Shown in pieces: positions 25,054 to 32,886 of a DNA stretch of 64,000 nucleotides (position 1 is the stretch's first letter; each line of letters starts with the position of its first letter). The notes below the pieces were generated by a model that did not search any database, was not told the origin of the DNA, and saw nothing but the letters and a program-made list of their open reading frames with translations. The position numbers were made by a program, and so were the translations under genes. This DNA comes from Halobacillus litoralis (GTDB lineage Bacteria > Bacillota > Bacilli > Bacillales > Halobacillaceae), in NCBI RefSeq assembly GCF_009856415.1, contig NZ_WMEZ01000001.1, forward strand, positions 372,001 to 436,000, given 5' to 3'.

Positions 25054-25652
25054 GTTATGAATTATTGAAAAAAGAACTGCAGCATGTATCCCATAAGGTT
25101 TATCAAAAAGGGTTCACCCAGGCGACAGGTGGAAACATCAGTGTGAGAATTCCAGGGACAGACTATGTGCTGATTAAAAGAAGCGGGGTCAGCCTCGGGG
25201 AAGTGAGCAGGGAAGATGCCCTCGTTGTCAATATGGACGGAGAGGTCATCGAAGGCCAAGGAAAGCCTTCGAAAGAAATCGGTTTTCACCTTGGTGTCTA
25301 TAAAGTCCGCCCTGACGTCAACGCGGTCGTCCACTGCCATCCCAACTACGCGATTGGCTATGCCTGCTTAGGGGAAGAGCTTCCTCTTCCTACCGTGACG
25401 GCGAGAAAACTTCTCGGACATGTACCGGTGGCGGACGTCGCACCATCAGGGTCCAAGGAACTTGCGCAACATGTGACAGACGTTTTCACCCAGTACCCGG
25501 ATATCAAAATCACGCTGATGAAGGATCATGGTGTCTGCTCCGTCGGGCCGACGCTCGAAGCGGCTTACAACGTCGTCGATCTTGCCGAAGCAACAGCCAA
25601 ACAGGCGTTCATACTAACTCAATTACGTGCAGGTGTTCCGGTCACAAACTAA
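25050..25652 (+). CDS. Class II aldolase (fuculose-phosphate/5-deoxyribulose-1-phosphate aldolase type)
   Basis: 200 residues. Zinc ligands His95 and His97 (HCHP) and His160 (KDHG) plus the catalytic Glu76 (PSKEIGFH) match L-fuculose-1-phosphate aldolase; GGNISVR binds the phosphate. It would split a ketopentose 1-phosphate into dihydroxyacetone phosphate and a two-carbon aldehyde: acetaldehyde from 5-deoxyribulose-1-P, glycolaldehyde from ribulose-1-P or methylthioacetaldehyde from methylthioribulose-1-P. It overlaps the preceding amidohydrolase by four bases. MtnB-type dehydratases belong to the same superfamily and cannot be wholly excluded, but no other mtn dehydratase-pathway genes (mtnW, mtnX, mtnD) are nearby. 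Confidence 0.85.
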   Translation: MSYELLKKELQHVSHKVYQKGFTQATGGNISVRIPGTDYVLIKRSGVSLGEVSREDALVVNMDGEVIEGQGKPSKEIGFHLGVYKVRPDVNAVVHCHPNYAIGYACLGEELPLPTVTARKLLGHVPVADVAPSGSKELAQHVTDVFTQYPDIKITLMKDHGVCSVGPTLEAAYNVVDLAEATAKQAFILTQLRAGVPVTN

Positions 25653-25665
25653 TGGGGGGATTATC

Positions 25666-26742
25666 ATGACGGATATTCAACAATTGGTGCAGCGTTATCA
25701 AGAAGAAAATCTCGCTCTTCCGATTTGGTTCGAAGAGGGGACCTTAAAAGTCATCGACCAGACAAAGCTGCCTTTTTCTGAAGAGATTATGACTTGTTCC
25801 ACAGTCGAAGATTTAGGGGAAGCGATTCGTTCCATGCAAATCCGCGGTTCAGGTGCGATCGGCATCTGTGGGGCTTATGGCCTTTACTTAGCGGCCCTTG
25901 TCTCTAATGGCGATCCAGAAGCTGTTAAGGAAGCGGGGGTTTTGTTAAAAAGCACACGCCCGACAGCTGTGAACTTAATGAAGACGGTTGATGAAATGAC
26001 GGCCGCCATCAAGGGGGCTGGGCAGGAGCTTATCGAGGTGATGGAAGCGAAGGCTGTAGAGATTCTGGAACGCCAACTTGCCTTTGAATATGAACTCGGG
26101 CGAAACGGAGCCGAGTTGATCGAAGACGGCGATACGGTTATGACCCACTGTCATTCCGGGGCCTTAGGTGGAGCCGGGTATGGAGGCCGGGCTTTATCTG
26201 TCATCCGTACGGCCCACGAGCAGGGGAAGAACATCCATGTGATCACTTGTGAAACACGTCCCTATTTGCAAGGCGCCCGCATTACGGCCTATGAACTGAA
26301 AAAATTCGGGATTCCACATACGCTGATCACGGATAATATGTCCGGGTTCTGTATGAGTACAGGGAGGATCGATAAGGTCGTTGTAGGCTCAGACCGTGTG
26401 TCGGCAAACGGGGATTTAGCCAATAAAGTAGGCACGTACATGCACGCACTGGCCGCTAAAGAACATCATATCCCGTTTTATACAGCCACCTCCAGTCATA
26501 CGATTGATTTCGAAACACCGAGTGGAGCCGATATTGAGGTGGAAATGCGTGATGCCAGCGAAGTCACCCACCTGAAAGGTATCGCCATCGCCCCTGAAGG
26601 AACGGATGCCCTCTACCCGTCATTTGATATTACGCCGAATGCGTTGATCAGCGGGATCATTACTGAAAAAGGTGTAATCTCGGCCCCTTACTCAACGAAC
26701 TTGAAGAAAGTGAATGCCGAGGCGGATAAAGTCTCTCAGTAA
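25666..26742 (+). CDS. MtnA-like aldose-1-phosphate isomerase (methylthioribose-1-P or 5-deoxyribose-1-P type)
   Basis: About 358 residues from ATG 25666 (RBS GGGGGG). Catalytic Cys162 (MTHCHSG) and Asp243 (GSDRVSANGD) are present. The conserved substrate loop normally reading RGAPAIG is RGSGAIGICGAYG here, and the cysteine motif THCNAG is THCHSG, so this is a diverged subgroup. It would isomerise the sugar 1-phosphates made by the two phosphorylases to ketose 1-phosphates for the aldolase. It starts 13 bases after the aldolase stop. The isomerase-aldolase pair is the core of the reported DHAP shunt (DrdI/DrdA type in Bacillus). Confidence 0.87.
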   Translation: MTDIQQLVQRYQEENLALPIWFEEGTLKVIDQTKLPFSEEIMTCSTVEDLGEAIRSMQIRGSGAIGICGAYGLYLAALVSNGDPEAVKEAGVLLKSTRPTAVNLMKTVDEMTAAIKGAGQELIEVMEAKAVEILERQLAFEYELGRNGAELIEDGDTVMTHCHSGALGGAGYGGRALSVIRTAHEQGKNIHVITCETRPYLQGARITAYELKKFGIPHTLITDNMSGFCMSTGRIDKVVVGSDRVSANGDLANKVGTYMHALAAKEHHIPFYTATSSHTIDFETPSGADIEVEMRDASEVTHLKGIAIAPEGTDALYPSFDITPNALISGIITEKGVISAPYSTNLKKVNAEADKVSQ

Positions 26743-26763
26743 GTACAGGAAGGAGGAACTCTT

Positions 26764-26934
26764 ATGGTAAAAGAAGCGATTCTCGCGTTGATGGCAGGAA
26801 TCTTCATCGGTGTCGTTTTCAAATTGATCAAACTTCCTTTACCTGCCCCTCCTGTTCTCGCTGGTGTGCTTGGTGTAGCAGGGGTGTATATCGGCGGTAA
26901 AATCATCGAAATGCTTTTTATGAGAGTACAGTAA
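26764..26934 (+). CDS. Small membrane protein, XapX/DUF1427 family
   Basis: 56 residues with the RBS AAGGAGG. The protein has two hydrophobic helices ([14 protein letters not shown] and [17 protein letters not shown]) separated by a proline-rich turn (KLPLPAPP), which is the XapX domain pattern. That family was named for its association with the xanthosine phosphorylase system, which fits the nucleoside operon here. Function is unknown. Confidence 0.8.
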   Translation: MVKEAILALMAGIFIGVVFKLIKLPLPAPPVLAGVLGVAGVYIGGKIIEMLFMRVQ

Positions 26935-26959
26935 CAAAGATATAAAGGAGGAAGGACTC

Positions 26960-29134
26960 ATGAGTCAATATGTGAAAATCGGTAATTTGAACGTAGATCA
27001 AGCCTTGTATGAATTCATTGTTTCTGAAGCTCTTCCAGAGAGTGGTGTGGCGGACGAACAATTTTGGAGTGATTTTGAAACTTTGCTGGATGAATTGACG
27101 CCAGTCAACCAATCGCTGCTTGGAGAGCGCGACGCTATTCAAAACCAGCTGGATACGTGGTACAAGGAAAATAACGCTGGTTATGAATTTGAAGAGTATA
27201 AAGGGTTTCTCGAGGAAATCGGCTACCTTGAACCGAAAGTGGATGACTTCAAGGTAACGACGGAAAATGTAGACCACGAAATCGCTCACCAAGCAGGCCC
27301 TCAATTAGTTGTTCCAGTCGATAATGCTCGCTATGCACTGAATGCAGCCAATGCAAGGTTTGGAAGTCTATATGATGCCTTGTATGGGACAGATGTCATC
27401 AGTGAAGATGATGGAGCGGAGCAGGGAAGTCACTATAACCCGGTAAGAGGAAAGAAAGTCGTCACGTATGCCAAGGAATTCCTGGACCGGATCGCTCCTT
27501 TGGCAGAAACCTCTCATAAAGATGTGATTACATACAAGGTGACGGGAGGAGAGCTGAGTGCAACACTCAGCGATGGCTCAGAGAGAAGATTGGTCGATCC
27601 TGGGAAGTTCAAAGGGTACCAGGGTGTCCCCGATGATCCTTCTGCTATCCTGCTTGAAAATCACGGGCTGCATGTAGAAATTCAACTGGATCCGGATCAC
27701 CCAATAGGCAAGGATGATCCGGCTGGAGTGAAAGATGTGCTCGTTGAATCAGCGACTACAACGATCATGGACTGTGAGGATTCCGTCGCAGCCGTCGATG
27801 CCGAGGACAAGGTGCTCGTCTATCGAAATCTGCTTGGTCTCATGAAAGGGGACTTGACCACTTCCTTCAATAAAGGGGGCAAAGAAGTGACGCGTCATCT
27901 TCAACCTGACCGCAGTTACACCACTCCTGAAGGTGGCGAAAGGGTGCTCAAAGGTCGTTCACTGATGTTCATCCGCAATGTCGGCCACTTGATGACAACC
28001 CCTGCGATTTTGGATAAAAACGGAGACGAAGTGCCGGAAGGGATCGTCGATGGTGTCGTGACCTCTCTCTTAGGTAAACATGACCTGCTTCAAAATGGAA
28101 AATATCAGAACTCTGTTGAAGGATCGATCTACATCGTCAAACCGAAAATGCATGGTTCAAAAGAAGTAGCTTTTGCGAATAGCCTTTTCAATAAGATTGA
28201 AGACATGCTTGGCCTGGAGCGCCATACCATTAAAATCGGGGTGATGGATGAAGAGCGCCGGACGACCTTGAATCTAAAGAACTGCATTCATGAAGTAAAA
28301 GAGCGGATCGTCTTTATCAACACGGGCTTCCTTGACCGGACAGGGGATGAAATCCATACCTCCATGGAAGCGGGAGCGATGATTCGAAAACAGGAAATGA
28401 AAACATCCACGTGGTTGCAGGCGTATGAACAGTCCAATGTCAATGTAGGAATTGAAACTGGACTGATCGGCAAAGCTCAAATCGGAAAAGGGATGTGGGC
28501 GATGCCTGAGTTGATGTACAACATGATGGAGCAAAAAGGAAGTCAGTTGATAGCAGGGGCGAATACAGCCTGGGTACCATCACCGACAGCAGCCTCCCTC
28601 CATGCGCTTCATTACCATGAGATCAATGTAAAAGCGATACAGGAAAAGATCCTTGAGAATATCACAGACAACATCAACGACATTCTCCAAGTGCCTGTCG
28701 CCTCTTCGACCAACTGGAGTGAGCAGGAAATCCAGCAAGAACTTGAAAACAATGCCCAGGGAATTCTCGGATACGTGGTACGCTGGGTGAACCATGGCGT
28801 CGGTTGTTCCAAAGTCCCTGATATCAACAATATCGGCTTGATGGAAGACCGTGCGACACTAAGAATCTCCAGCCAGCATATGTCCAACTGGCTGCATCAC
28901 GGGATTGTCACCGAAGAACAGGTGGAACAAACCTTGAGAAAGATGGCCAAGGTCGTAGATGAACAAAACGCTCATGATTCCGAGTATAGACCGATGACTC
29001 CTGATTACGAACAATCGATTGCTTATCAGGCTGCGAGAGATTTGATTTTTGAAGGGACCAAACAGCCGAATGGTTATACCGAACCGATTCTGCATCAGCG
29101 GAGAAGAGAGCTGAAGGAAAACGTTTATATCTAA
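26960..29134 (+). CDS. glcB: Malate synthase G
   Basis: 724 residues, the length of the monomeric G isoform. It condenses glyoxylate with acetyl-CoA to malate. Visible marks: [17 protein letters not shown], the catalytic-base region and the C-terminal [17 protein letters not shown]. It is preceded by AAAGGAGGAAGG and lies 25 bases after the XapX gene, with no terminator between, so it should be the last gene of the LacI-headed operon. No isocitrate lyase, glycolate oxidase or glyoxylate-forming gene lies in the window. Glyoxylate could come from glycolaldehyde released by the aldolase (inference). Confidence 0.95.
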   Translation: MSQYVKIGNLNVDQALYEFIVSEALPESGVADEQFWSDFETLLDELTPVNQSLLGERDAIQNQLDTWYKENNAGYEFEEYKGFLEEIGYLEPKVDDFKVTTENVDHEIAHQAGPQLVVPVDNARYALNAANARFGSLYDALYGTDVISEDDGAEQGSHYNPVRGKKVVTYAKEFLDRIAPLAETSHKDVITYKVTGGELSATLSDGSERRLVDPGKFKGYQGVPDDPSAILLENHGLHVEIQLDPDHPIGKDDPAGVKDVLVESATTTIMDCEDSVAAVDAEDKVLVYRNLLGLMKGDLTTSFNKGGKEVTRHLQPDRSYTTPEGGERVLKGRSLMFIRNVGHLMTTPAILDKNGDEVPEGIVDGVVTSLLGKHDLLQNGKYQNSVEGSIYIVKPKMHGSKEVAFANSLFNKIEDMLGLERHTIKIGVMDEERRTTLNLKNCIHEVKERIVFINTGFLDRTGDEIHTSMEAGAMIRKQEMKTSTWLQAYEQSNVNVGIETGLIGKAQIGKGMWAMPELMYNMMEQKGSQLIAGANTAWVPSPTAASLHALHYHEINVKAIQEKILENITDNINDILQVPVASSTNWSEQEIQQELENNAQGILGYVVRWVNHGVGCSKVPDINNIGLMEDRATLRISSQHMSNWLHHGIVTEEQVEQTLRKMAKVVDEQNAHDSEYRPMTPDYEQSIAYQAARDLIFEGTKQPNGYTEPILHQRRRELKENVYI

Positions 29135-29145
29135 TCAGAAGGAAG

Positions 29146-29179
29146 AGCTTAAGGCTAATTGCAGCCTTAAGCTTTTTTT
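29146..29179 (+). terminator. Terminator of the nucleoside/malate synthase operon
   Basis: Perfect 11-base stem AGCTTAAGGCT/AGCCTTAAGCT with a 6-base loop, followed by seven T residues. Confidence 0.93.
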
Positions 29180-29293
29180 GTGAACGTTATACTTTCCTCA
29201 CTGTAAAGAAAGTACGCGATTGTTTTTTCCATGAGATGAGCATTATAAAGTGGCTTTTAGTAAATATTAGAGGTTGAAACAGGAGGTGAATGC

Positions 29294-29590
29294 ATGAAGA
29301 TCAAAGGACCGATTTTATTAGGCATTTTAATTGCAGCTATTTTGAACGGTTGCGCTGGCAACGAACCAAATGAACCGGAAGATGTGAATTACCAGCCGAC
29401 ACGTTATGACCAGGACGATCAAAGAAACCGTTTGGACAGAGATAACGGCGAGGATACGAGGCCTGATGTTGATTATCCGATCATCGATAGAGAGGACCAG
29501 GAGATTGAGTTTGGTGACAGGGAAATTGATCTTGAGGACCCTTTTGATGAAAGAAACAATAATGACGATAATCGGGAAATGGTTGAATAA
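29294..29590 (+). CDS. Small acidic lipoprotein of unknown function
   Basis: 98 residues with RBS AGGAGGTG. The signal peptide ends in the lipobox LNGC (Cys20). The mature part is extremely rich in Asp, Glu, Asn and Arg (DREDQEIEFGDREIDLEDP) and is probably disordered at the cell surface. A decayed copy of the last 22 codons occurs at 44750-44818. I do not recognise the family. Confidence 0.72.
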   Translation: MKIKGPILLGILIAAILNGCAGNEPNEPEDVNYQPTRYDQDDQRNRLDRDNGEDTRPDVDYPIIDREDQEIEFGDREIDLEDPFDERNNNDDNREMVE

Positions 29591-29878
29591 CTGATAACAA
29601 AGCATCGTCGTACGTCAGAAAATCCCTGGCCTCTGCCGGGGAATATTTCGTCCTGTGGACTTTTTTAGGAGTAATATTCTTTGTCACTTTTGAGCTCGAA
29701 AAACTTTCAATTTATCAGGTCATCCACTGAATTTTATCTACTTTAGGTGAGGAGATGCTTGAGCATACTTACCTTTCTGTACTGTACTCCCCAGGATTTC
29801 ATCCATATTTTTAGCATGATTAAAGACCTTCATTTACCAGTTTACTTCTAATGCGCGTGTGGTAACATATACATAATT

Positions 29879-29892
29879 AGAACAAACGTTCG
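29879..29892. promoter_or_regulatory. LexA (SOS) box before the WYL-like gene
   Basis: AGAACAAACGTTCG matches the Bacillus LexA/DinR box (CGAACnnnnGTTCG) at all but the first base. It lies 26 bases before the ATG, just after a -10-like CATAAT. Confidence 0.7.
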
Positions 29893-29918
29893 TATTTATA
29901 TTAAGGAAGTGATCATCA

Positions 29919-30146
29919 ATGAATGGCGTATTGAGAAGGGGTTTAGAGGAGAAACAACAACTGGAACTCATCTACATGGCTGACAAAGGGAAGATCTCAC
30001 ACCGGGTCATCCGCGTAGTATCTATCAAAGAGGAGACCGTCCTGGCTTATTGTTATACACGTAAGACGGTGCGGTCATTCAAGCTCGCCAATATTTTGTC
30101 GGTAACCCCTTATAACAAGTGGAAGAAGTATAAAAAGACACCTTGA
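29919..30146 (+). CDS. Small WYL-domain-like protein, probably SOS-controlled
   Basis: 75 residues that resemble a lone WYL fold: LELIYMADKGKISHRVIRVV, then TVLAYCYTRKTVRSFKLANI, ending in a basic tail. WYL domains bind nucleic acids or nucleotides and regulate bacterial defence and DNA-damage genes. There is no helix-turn-helix, so it may act as a sensor or an accessory subunit. The RBS is AAGGAAGTG. A LexA-type box covers its promoter region. A truncated paralogue lies at 45032-45196. Confidence 0.72.
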   Translation: MNGVLRRGLEEKQQLELIYMADKGKISHRVIRVVSIKEETVLAYCYTRKTVRSFKLANILSVTPYNKWKKYKKTP

Positions 30147-30246
30147 AATCCAGTCATCGAAATATGGTGAATGTACGGTTGCTCTAGCGGAAACTAGAGA
30201 AGATATCTTAGAATCGTTGAGATTTACAAGAAATAAGTATGTAAAA

Positions 30247-30272
30247 AAAGAACCACAAAATAGTGGTTCTTT
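30247..30272 (-). terminator. Terminator of the small minus-strand gene
   Basis: On the minus strand AGAACCAC/GTGGTTCT (8-base perfect stem) is followed by seven T residues. It begins at the stop codon of the gene at 30271-30453 and may also stop the plus-strand WYL-like transcript. Confidence 0.8.
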
Positions 30273-30453
30273 AGTCTTTCATGGATCCTGCCTCACGCGA
30301 TGTCATGGCGCCTATCCCTGCGTCTACATCCTTTTGAATTTCCTGCTTTACTTTATTTGGATCTGTTCCGGAACGTCCTGGCTTTAATGATTTCGGCTCC
30401 TCTATTCTTCCTTGTCCGACTTCGGTTCCTGCCTTTATCTGGTTCTTTGCCAC
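30271..30453 (-). CDS. Small hypothetical protein
   Basis: 60 residues, GTG start with a strong RBS (GGAGGTGATAG) eight bases upstream and a terminator right after the stop, which supports a real gene. The protein is hydrophilic (GTEVGQGRIEEPKSLKPGRS) with mixed charge and no Cys, Trp, Phe or Tyr. This composition recalls small spore or stress proteins of Bacillaceae, but I cannot assign it. Confidence 0.65.
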   Translation of the reverse strand: MAKNQIKAGTEVGQGRIEEPKSLKPGRSGTDPNKVKQEIQKDVDAGIGAMTSREAGSMKD

Positions 30454-30570
30454 TACCTATCACCTCCATATTTGTAGGTTTAGCGACAACTTAAAAAATA
30501 ATCACGTGTATAGACCTTTCCTTCCTGGCGGGAAGGGATGAGTGATCTTTAAATGAAAAACACACGCCGG

Positions 30571-31518
30571 CTAATCTTGCGTACTTGAATGTGAAGGAGA
30601 AGATTCTTCCTCTACCTCTCTCAGTTCCTCATTCAAAGCTGCATGATCAAGGTCATCACCAATAAACACTAAATTGTTTTCCAAATTTAGAGGAGAAGGG
30701 GTAAAACTTGGCATTCCATAAGCATATTGAAAAAGTTGAGTACCTGGTTGACCTGTAAGTCGAATATATCCCTTAATACGATAAATCTGCTCAGGCATGG
30801 ATTTCAAGAAGTTTTCAAATCGTTCCTTGTTGACGGGAGAGGAGAATGTATGAACATATGTCTTAATATGAAGGTGATCAATCGTCTGCTCTTTTTCATG
30901 CTCATTTCTTTGTTTAGTTTCTATAATTGAAAATGTATCCCAGGGAACTTGAGCGTGCTTAGCTGCAAGCACCTTACCACCAGGGTTTATTTCATTTAAT
31001 TCTCTCATCAATTTCTCTTTATTTCGTATAGTGAGCTGATCTGATTTATTCAGAATGACAAGGTCTGCATGCTTGACTTGTTCTGTAATCAGCTTTCTGA
31101 GTGGGATTCTGAGGTTATGCCGTCCCGCCCAACTATTGGGATCGACCATGGTTATGATCGAATTCACTTTAACTTTATTGGATAAAAAGGGAGTTAAACA
31201 CGCATCTAATACCTCAACCGGGTGTGCAACACCTGTCGTTTCTATATAGAGTACATCCAGATCATGATGGTAGAGGATATCCGAGATTTGAGTTTCCAGT
31301 TTATCAGAAAGAGTGCAGCAGACACAGCCGTTTAACAGTTCTTTTAAAGGGGTGCCCTCAGGCAATGACTGGGTATCGATCGGCAGTTCGCCTGCTTCAT
31401 TCATAATCACGCCCACTTTTCGTCCTCTTTGATATTCTTCTTCCAGTATTCTCTGCAATAGCGTTGTTTTTCCTGAACCTAAGAAACCAGAAAGTATGTG
31501 GATTCCGGTATGTGCCAA
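30571..31518 (-). CDS. COG0523 (CobW/YciC-type) GTPase, zinc metallochaperone candidate, copy 1
   Basis: 315 residues from TTG 31518 (RBS AAGGAGTG). Walker A GFLGSGKTT, the metal-binding CVCC motif (NGCVCCTLSDKLE), Walker B-like YIETTGVAHP and the G4 motif NKSD are intact; the C-terminal CobW domain follows. Such GTPases load or hand over zinc during starvation. The gene is divergent from the rest of the zinc island and has its own Zur-like box at 31592-31612. Confidence 0.9.
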   Translation of the reverse strand: MAHTGIHILSGFLGSGKTTLLQRILEEEYQRGRKVGVIMNEAGELPIDTQSLPEGTPLKELLNGCVCCTLSDKLETQISDILYHHDLDVLYIETTGVAHPVEVLDACLTPFLSNKVKVNSIITMVDPNSWAGRHNLRIPLRKLITEQVKHADLVILNKSDQLTIRNKEKLMRELNEINPGGKVLAAKHAQVPWDTFSIIETKQRNEHEKEQTIDHLHIKTYVHTFSSPVNKERFENFLKSMPEQIYRIKGYIRLTGQPGTQLFQYAYGMPSFTPSPLNLENNLVFIGDDLDHAALNEELREVEEESSPSHSSTQD

Positions 31519-31591
31519 TACATAAACACTCCTTGTAAAGTAAGTATTAGTGCCTTGCTAGTTCACATCATTTGTCATCCGTAAATTATTT

Positions 31592-31612
31592 TAATAGTAA
31601 TGATTACGAATA
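31592..31612. promoter_or_regulatory. Zur box of the minus-strand COG0523 gene
   Basis: Inverted repeat GTAATGATTACGAA centred at 31602, matching the Bacillus Zur core (TCGTAATnATTACGA) in 13 of 15 positions, 74 bases before the start codon. Confidence 0.85.
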
Positions 31613-31774
31613 TTTGTGAAGGCTTACATTTTAACTTCATTTAATGAAAGATGCAACATTTTCACCCCTTTGTATTTACCCACGAGAGAGTAAAAGGGAA
31701 GGAAGAAATTAAATAAAAAATGAATTTATGCTTGTCCTCATAGAAATTAAGTGATACATTATTCTTTGTAAGTT

Positions 31775-31795
31775 AAATAGTAATCATTACTATTA
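31775..31795. promoter_or_regulatory. Zur box upstream of the 120-residue/SufU/COG0523 operon
   Basis: AATAGTAATCATTACTATT, a perfect palindrome centred at 31785 with GTAATCATTAC core. The 475-base gap 31519-31993 also holds the box at 31592 and a leader of about 190 bases with no other clear element. Confidence 0.85.
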
Positions 31796-31993
31796 AAACG
31801 TTCTATTGATTCGTAACGTAGGGGAACATCCTTACATGAAAAATTATCGATCATTGATTATTTATATCCCCAATATGTATGAAATCACCTGAGTTCATTC
31901 ACAGAAGAAAGCCAGAAGGAAATGTACTCGATCCACCCAGAAAAATGGAAACAGACAAGGTACATAGAGAGATTCGGATTCGGAGGTGAAACG

Positions 31994-32356
31994 ATGAGTG
32001 ATTATTTACTTAACATACTAACGGACAATATTATAAGTACCCTGCCACAAAAACAGCGGGATCTATATAACTATGTCATTAAAATGGAGGATGACATGGC
32101 AGAAGAAGTGGATTCCGCAGGAGAATTTATAACCCGTCTTAAACTTGAATCTCCTCATAAGCTAGCAGCGGACCATTTTGAATTAACTTTATTTGAATTA
32201 TTGCAGGTGATGAAAGAGATCGAGGAGGAAGTCGCTCGACAGCTTCCCTCGAAGATGGACGCTGTCAAATTCATCGATTGTACAGACTCTATTCATGCTG
32301 ACTTGAACGTAAAAAAGGATCAAAAACTTTATTTTGTATCACTTCCGCATTCGTAA
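31994..32356 (+). CDS. Unknown helical protein in the zinc-starvation operon
   Basis: 120 residues from ATG 31994 with RBS GGAGGTGAAACG; the longer frame from 31922 lacks a proper RBS. The sequence is almost wholly helical. Residues 20-85 (LPQKQRDLYNYVIKME, then HKLAADHFELTLFELLQVMK) look like a sigma-factor-type helix-turn-helix. A single Cys and few His residues argue against a zinc store. It is first in an operon with a SufU-like protein and a COG0523 GTPase, under a palindromic Zur box. I do not recognise the family. Confidence 0.7.
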   Translation: MSDYLLNILTDNIISTLPQKQRDLYNYVIKMEDDMAEEVDSAGEFITRLKLESPHKLAADHFELTLFELLQVMKEIEEEVARQLPSKMDAVKFIDCTDSIHADLNVKKDQKLYFVSLPHS

Positions 32357-32454
32357 CGAAACTGGAATCGATCAGAGGAGGAAATAGGAGCGGAGCTCTG
32401 TAATTTTATGGGGCCGTCTACGCTTACGATCATAAGAGTGAGGAGGTTTTGATC

Positions 32455-32886
32455 ATGTTGGATGATCTATATCGTAAAATTGTAATGGACCACGCCAAAT
32501 ATAAACGAAATTATGGAGCGATGGACGGAGAAAGAGATATTCATAAAATTCATTATAAAAATCCCACTTGCGGAGATATGATGGTCTTATATTTAAGCGT
32601 AAAGGAAGGGAGAATGGAGGATTTATCTTTCGAAGGTGAAGGCTGCAGCATTAGTATGGCTTCATGCTCCATGATGACTGAGCTTTTGAAAAAGCATACC
32701 GTGGGGGAATGCCTGAAGAAGAGACGTGCTTTTGAACGCTTAATAAGGGAAGGACACCGGGAGGATGGGATTGAATTAGGGGATGCCGCATCACTCCAGG
32801 GTGTACATACATTACGTGCCAGACATAATTGTGCACTTATGCCTTGGCAAGCACTTGATCGATGGTTGAAGGAGCAAAAAATATGA
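32455..32886 (+). CDS. SufU-like zinc/sulfur-transfer protein paralogue
   Basis: 143 residues from ATG 32455 (RBS GAGGAGG); the upstream TTG is too close to the RBS. SufU zinc ligands are conserved: Cys and Asp in PTCGD, Cys in GEGCSIS and Cys in RHNCALMPW. SufU accepts persulfide from SufS in iron-sulfur cluster assembly by a zinc-ligand swap. The usual SufU gene sits in the suf operon. This second copy, in a Zur-controlled operon and coupled by an ATGA overlap to a COG0523 GTPase, may be a zinc-starvation variant. Overall residue identity to SufU seems moderate (short, compressed C-terminus). Confidence 0.85.
   Translation: MLDDLYRKIVMDHAKYKRNYGAMDGERDIHKIHYKNPTCGDMMVLYLSVKEGRMEDLSFEGEGCSISMASCSMMTELLKKHTVGECLKKRRAFERLIREGHREDGIELGDAASLQGVHTLRARHNCALMPWQALDRWLKEQKI

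Larger units (their letters stand above)
29520..30146 (+). repeat. Left copy of a 0.45-0.6 kb direct duplication
   Basis: The 3' end of the lipoprotein gene, part of the intergenic region and the WYL-like gene reappear in the same orientation at 44748-45196 with many substitutions and about 115 bases fewer in the intergenic part. The 328-base gap between the two genes here holds a hairpin (TCCCTGGC/GCCGGGGA) without a T-run and the LexA-like box. Confidence 0.8.

Noticed and set aside
25050-25652. Aldolase considered as MtnB methylthioribulose-1-phosphate dehydratase
   Set aside because: Same superfamily, but the downstream MtnB-pathway genes are absent and the Glu76/His95/His97/His160 set fits the aldolase; not fully excluded.
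29625-29650. Hairpin TCCCTGGC/GCCGGGGA as terminator of the small lipoprotein gene
   Set aside because: No T-run follows the stem, so intrinsic termination is not supported.
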